Below are positions 59,238 through 61,417 of a stretch of DNA of 61,417 nucleotides, one piece after another. This stretch comes from a virus, in the IMG/VR virus record IMGVR_UViG_3300042888_003765, positions 1-61,417 of that record; one strand, written 5' to 3'. The notes below the pieces were generated by a model. That model was not told the DNA's origin and did not search any database. It was given only the letters and a program-made list of their open reading frames with translations. How positions within the stretch are numbered: the stretch's first letter is position 1; each line of letters begins with the position of its first letter. A program made the position numbers and the translations under genes.

Positions 59238-60107
59238 ATGACAGAAAGAATAAAAAAAACTCCTGATGGCAATCAATATTTTCTAACCAAGGAAGGTATG
59301 TGGGTGAGGAATTTAACTTTAGAACAAATTCCTTATATTGATTTAAATAAAACCATTGAAAACAAAGACACTTTTATGTTTTTGCAGAATGAAACAAAAA
59401 ACAATCTTGAGAAATATACTTGGATAGATTCAGAAAAATTTTCTTTTAACAATGTTGTTATTGTTTCAGATGGTTATGATTTCATAAAAAAGCAAAATAT
59501 TCTATCTAAACTTCCCAAGGACACTACAATCATAGGTGTTAATGGATCTTTGGCCAAATGGAATATTTCGGAAAGATCTTTAAATTGGTATGTTGTCAAC
59601 AATCCATTTGACGAGTGCATTCGATATTTACCGAGAAGAGGGAGAGTTTTGCCGAAATGTATTGCCTCGTGCAGAACAAATCATAAGTTTTTATCTGCTT
59701 ACAGAGGATCTAAGTATAGATATTATCCTGTTAATGAAAAAAACTATACAAGTATTGGATTGAAAGATGTTCATTGGCAAGTTGATGATTATAGAAATCC
59801 TATTTGTGCTGCAATATCTTTAGCATATCAATTTGGCGCAGAAAAGATACTTTTGTTTTGTTGTGATGATAGTTTTAAAACAGAAAGACAAAATTCTATA
59901 AATTTAAAAAATGGATTATATGAATATCCTCAACAAAGTATTGCTCATGGTATAATTGATGGATTATTTTATTGGTTAAAAAATCATCCTTATTATAAAA
60001 CAATTTTATGTGATCATTCTAGTAGTCAAGAATACAAACATGCTACATATATAAGTGAGGAAGATATCCTTCCGTTTTTTCAACAAGGTGGTGAAAAATA
60101 TGAATAA
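59238..60107 (+). CDS. DUF115/MptE-like sugar-transfer protein, 289 aa
   Basis: It starts MTERIKKTPDGNQYFLTKEG. VVIVSDGYDFIKKQNILSKLP, DTTIIGVNGSLAKW and NPICAAISLAYQFGAEKILLFCCDDSF fit the Rossmann-type DUF115/MptE or sialyltransferase-like fold found in glycan-modifying clusters. It follows the last fibre gene, so it might decorate fibres or other virion proteins, or the host surface. It overlaps the next gene by 8 bases. Confidence 0.65.
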   Translation: MTERIKKTPDGNQYFLTKEGMWVRNLTLEQIPYIDLNKTIENKDTFMFLQNETKNNLEKYTWIDSEKFSFNNVVIVSDGYDFIKKQNILSKLPKDTTIIGVNGSLAKWNISERSLNWYVVNNPFDECIRYLPRRGRVLPKCIASCRTNHKFLSAYRGSKYRYYPVNEKNYTSIGLKDVHWQVDDYRNPICAAISLAYQFGAEKILLFCCDDSFKTERQNSINLKNGLYEYPQQSIAHGIIDGLFYWLKNHPYYKTILCDHSSSQEYKHATYISEEDILPFFQQGGEKYE

Positions 60108-60411
60108 ATGGAATTTTAAAAGTGATGATCCATTTGGTCCGTTTAATTTTAGTGATTTTAAAAAATGGATGTCACAACAGCAGGACGCAAATAAATCTAA
60201 TATGATTGGCATACAGGTAGAATCAAAAATTCCCCTGAAAAAATTAATTTCAAGAATAGAAGCCCAAGATGGTGAATTATTGGAAGTTGCCAAGGACTTC
60301 AAAAAAAATGGTGGAAAAATCACAGAAGAGAATGGTCACTACATGTATGTCTCTGTAGATAGTGGTTCTTTTATGATTCATCGTATGCATCTTAAAATAT
60401 CTGATGATTAA
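60100..60411 (+). CDS. Hypothetical protein, 103 aa
   Basis: The ATG at 60100 overlaps the previous stop and follows AGGTGG. MNKWNFKSDDPFGPFNFSDFKKWMSQQQD is followed by a small beta domain (MIGIQVESKIPLKKLISRIEAQDGELLEVAKDF; YMYVSVDSGSFMIHRMHLKI). FNFSDFKKWMSQQQ faintly resembles the tag but lacks a clean cut site. No family recognised. Confidence 0.55.
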   Translation: MNKWNFKSDDPFGPFNFSDFKKWMSQQQDANKSNMIGIQVESKIPLKKLISRIEAQDGELLEVAKDFKKNGGKITEENGHYMYVSVDSGSFMIHRMHLKISDD

Positions 60412-60776
60412 GCTTTACGAATCATAGTATTTTTGTTGGCAAAAGATGACGTGTTAATTATGGTTGTTGTGGCTATAGTTGAACTAATTTCGGGCTGTGC
60501 TGTAAGTGGGATATTTAAATATTTTCGTGTTTTCAGTGCGGCCCGAAAATCTGCAAAAGATCCAGATGATTCTATCCAAGGTTCCCATAACATACGATTA
60601 TCATAAATAATTTGATCCAGTTGGTTTTTCCAATCAACTGGTAGATTTAATGTTTGTGTTTCTTCAAGTCTTGATGCATTTATTGGTTTTCCAGTCACTT
60701 TAAGTAAGATGCGAACAGAACCTTTATCTCTTTTGACGAGATAAATATAAATAGCAGACGATAATTTATTAGCCAT
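60408..60776 (-). CDS. Hypothetical protein, 122 aa
   Basis: It starts MANKLSSAIYIYLVKRDKGS after AGGATAAAA. The N-terminal half is beta-rich (SVRILLKVTGKPINASRLEETQTLNLP), followed by WKNQLDQIIYDNRMLWEPWIESSGSFADFRAALKTRKY and a Ser/Thr-rich tail. It could be a small virion or regulatory protein. Its stop overlaps that of the plus-strand gene ending at 60411. Confidence 0.6.
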   Translation of the reverse strand: MANKLSSAIYIYLVKRDKGSVRILLKVTGKPINASRLEETQTLNLPVDWKNQLDQIIYDNRMLWEPWIESSGSFADFRAALKTRKYLNIPLTAQPEISSTIATTTIINTSSFANKNTMIRKA

Positions 60777-60783
60777 TTTTATC

Positions 60784-60948
60784 CTAATTTTCTTTTGGTT
60801 GATTATAATTAGTATGTGGTTTTGTAAAAAGTTCTTCTAAAAGAACTTCCATGATTAATTTGGTATATTCATCATTGGGGCCAAATTCATTAACAAAATC
60901 TTGCAATGCTACCACAGTCTTACTTATTTGATCGGAGTTTTTTTCCAT
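60784..60948 (-). CDS. Small acidic protein, 54 aa
   Basis: The frame reads MEKNSDQISKTVVALQDFVNEF and ends KPHTNYNQPKEN at a TAG. It is acidic and helical, 7 nt upstream of the next minus-strand gene and probably co-transcribed. Its ATG abuts that of the divergent partial gene at 60949. No family recognised. Confidence 0.5.
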   Translation of the reverse strand: MEKNSDQISKTVVALQDFVNEFGPNDEYTKLIMEVLLEELFTKPHTNYNQPKEN

Positions 60949-61417
60949 ATGATTTCACTAACCGAATACGCTAAAATAAAAAATAAATATTGTATAGCTT
61001 ATTTTGGTCATTCCAAAGAATATATTATTCAACTTCGTTTACTTAGGCCTCTAATGGAAAAAAATTTTCCTGATATAGAGATTTATCTTTCCAGCAAAGA
61101 CGACATGACATATTTATTCAGAAATGAACCAAGAACATTATCTAAAACTGATTTATTGGAAAATAAAAAACAATTTGCTTATATTAATGAGATAAGTTAC
61201 AATGGTAAAGATCATCCAATTGAAAAATTTATGCAAGATTCAGAAATAAAAATAGAACCAATTGTCAGCGAGGTTTCTAATTTCGGTAACGCCGTTTTAT
61301 TTTCACAAGGATCTTATCCAAACAAAAAACTTTGTTATAACAAAATAAAATCAATCATTAATTATGTTGAGTCAAGAAACTGTAAAGTCGATATTAATCA
61401 ACCATTTGAAAATTATT
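60949..61417 (+). CDS. Partial glycosyltransferase-like protein, cut by window end
   Basis: An open frame from ATG 60949 (MISLTEYAKIKNKYCIAYFG) runs to the window edge, 156 codons. The strand-helix pattern YCIAYFGHSKEYIIQLRLLRPLMEKNFPDIEIYLSSKDD recalls the first Rossmann half of GT-B glycosyltransferases. No catalytic motif can be checked because the gene is incomplete. Confidence 0.55.
   Translation, partial: MISLTEYAKIKNKYCIAYFGHSKEYIIQLRLLRPLMEKNFPDIEIYLSSKDDMTYLFRNEPRTLSKTDLLENKKQFAYINEISYNGKDHPIEKFMQDSEIKIEPIVSEVSNFGNAVLFSQGSYPNKKLCYNKIKSIINYVESRNCKVDINQPFENY

Noticed and set aside
1-61417. tRNA genes, integrase, attachment sites or replication origin
   Set aside because: I looked in intergenic gaps and saw no cloverleaf, recombinase or iteron pattern. 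Gaps are short and mostly filled by promoters and hairpins.

Overview
The window is a stretch of a large, AT-rich, contractile-tailed bacteriophage genome using the standard bacterial code (TAA, TGA and TAG all end genes). The evidence is a complete myovirus tail and baseplate module: a 3088-residue tape measure, a gp53-like wedge, a hub, a gp5-like spike, gp25- and gp6-like wedge proteins, a tail-protein-I-like wedge and tandem fibres. Several promoters match the T4 late type (TATAAATA). By the usual ~0.15 nm per residue rule the tape measure implies a tail near 460 nm, so this is probably a jumbo phage. No head, sheath, terminase, replication, tRNA or integrase gene is visible. The host cannot be named.

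Bases 1-26,100 are accessory, with genes alternating between strands. The main discovery candidate is here. At least a dozen otherwise unrelated proteins start with the same short amphipathic peptide, typically MNFKQWLILSE, ending in hydrophobic-X-Glu. This is the form of the T4 capsid-targeting sequence of internal proteins and Alt, which is cut by the prohead protease after (L/I)XE. I infer that these proteins are packaged in the capsid and injected with the DNA. The set includes an H-Y-E ADP-ribosyltransferase (ART), ART-like proteins with 30-residue repeats, an ART-Nudix fusion, a zincin protease, two HxxxH paralogues, a polyA/CCA-type nucleotidyltransferase, a P-loop polynucleotide-kinase-like protein and several unknowns. 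Two paralogous membrane-segment proteins carry the tag internally. Many of these genes have a TAAATA element only 4-6 nt before the ATG and no Shine-Dalgarno, which suggests leaderless late mRNAs.

The same half holds metabolic genes: S-adenosylmethionine synthetase (metK, GC-richer than its surroundings) and an AdoMet decarboxylase-like gene (speD). Together they could make decarboxylated AdoMet for polyamine synthesis. A ClpP-like protease, a second zincin, a HAD/RNA-repair-like protein, a C39-like cysteine peptidase and glycosyltransferase-like genes are also present.

Bases 26,100-60,000 form one plus-strand structural block. It runs from putative virion and small membrane proteins through the tape measure, baseplate and fibre-attachment proteins, interrupted by the kinase and a glycosyltransferase, to three consecutive fibre proteins. 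These three share an AEHHN N-terminal module and PKD-like domains. The third continues into roughly fifty 10-12-residue proline-rich repeats. The end of the window (59,200-61,417) carries glycosyltransferase-like and small unknown genes. One gene is cut by each window edge.
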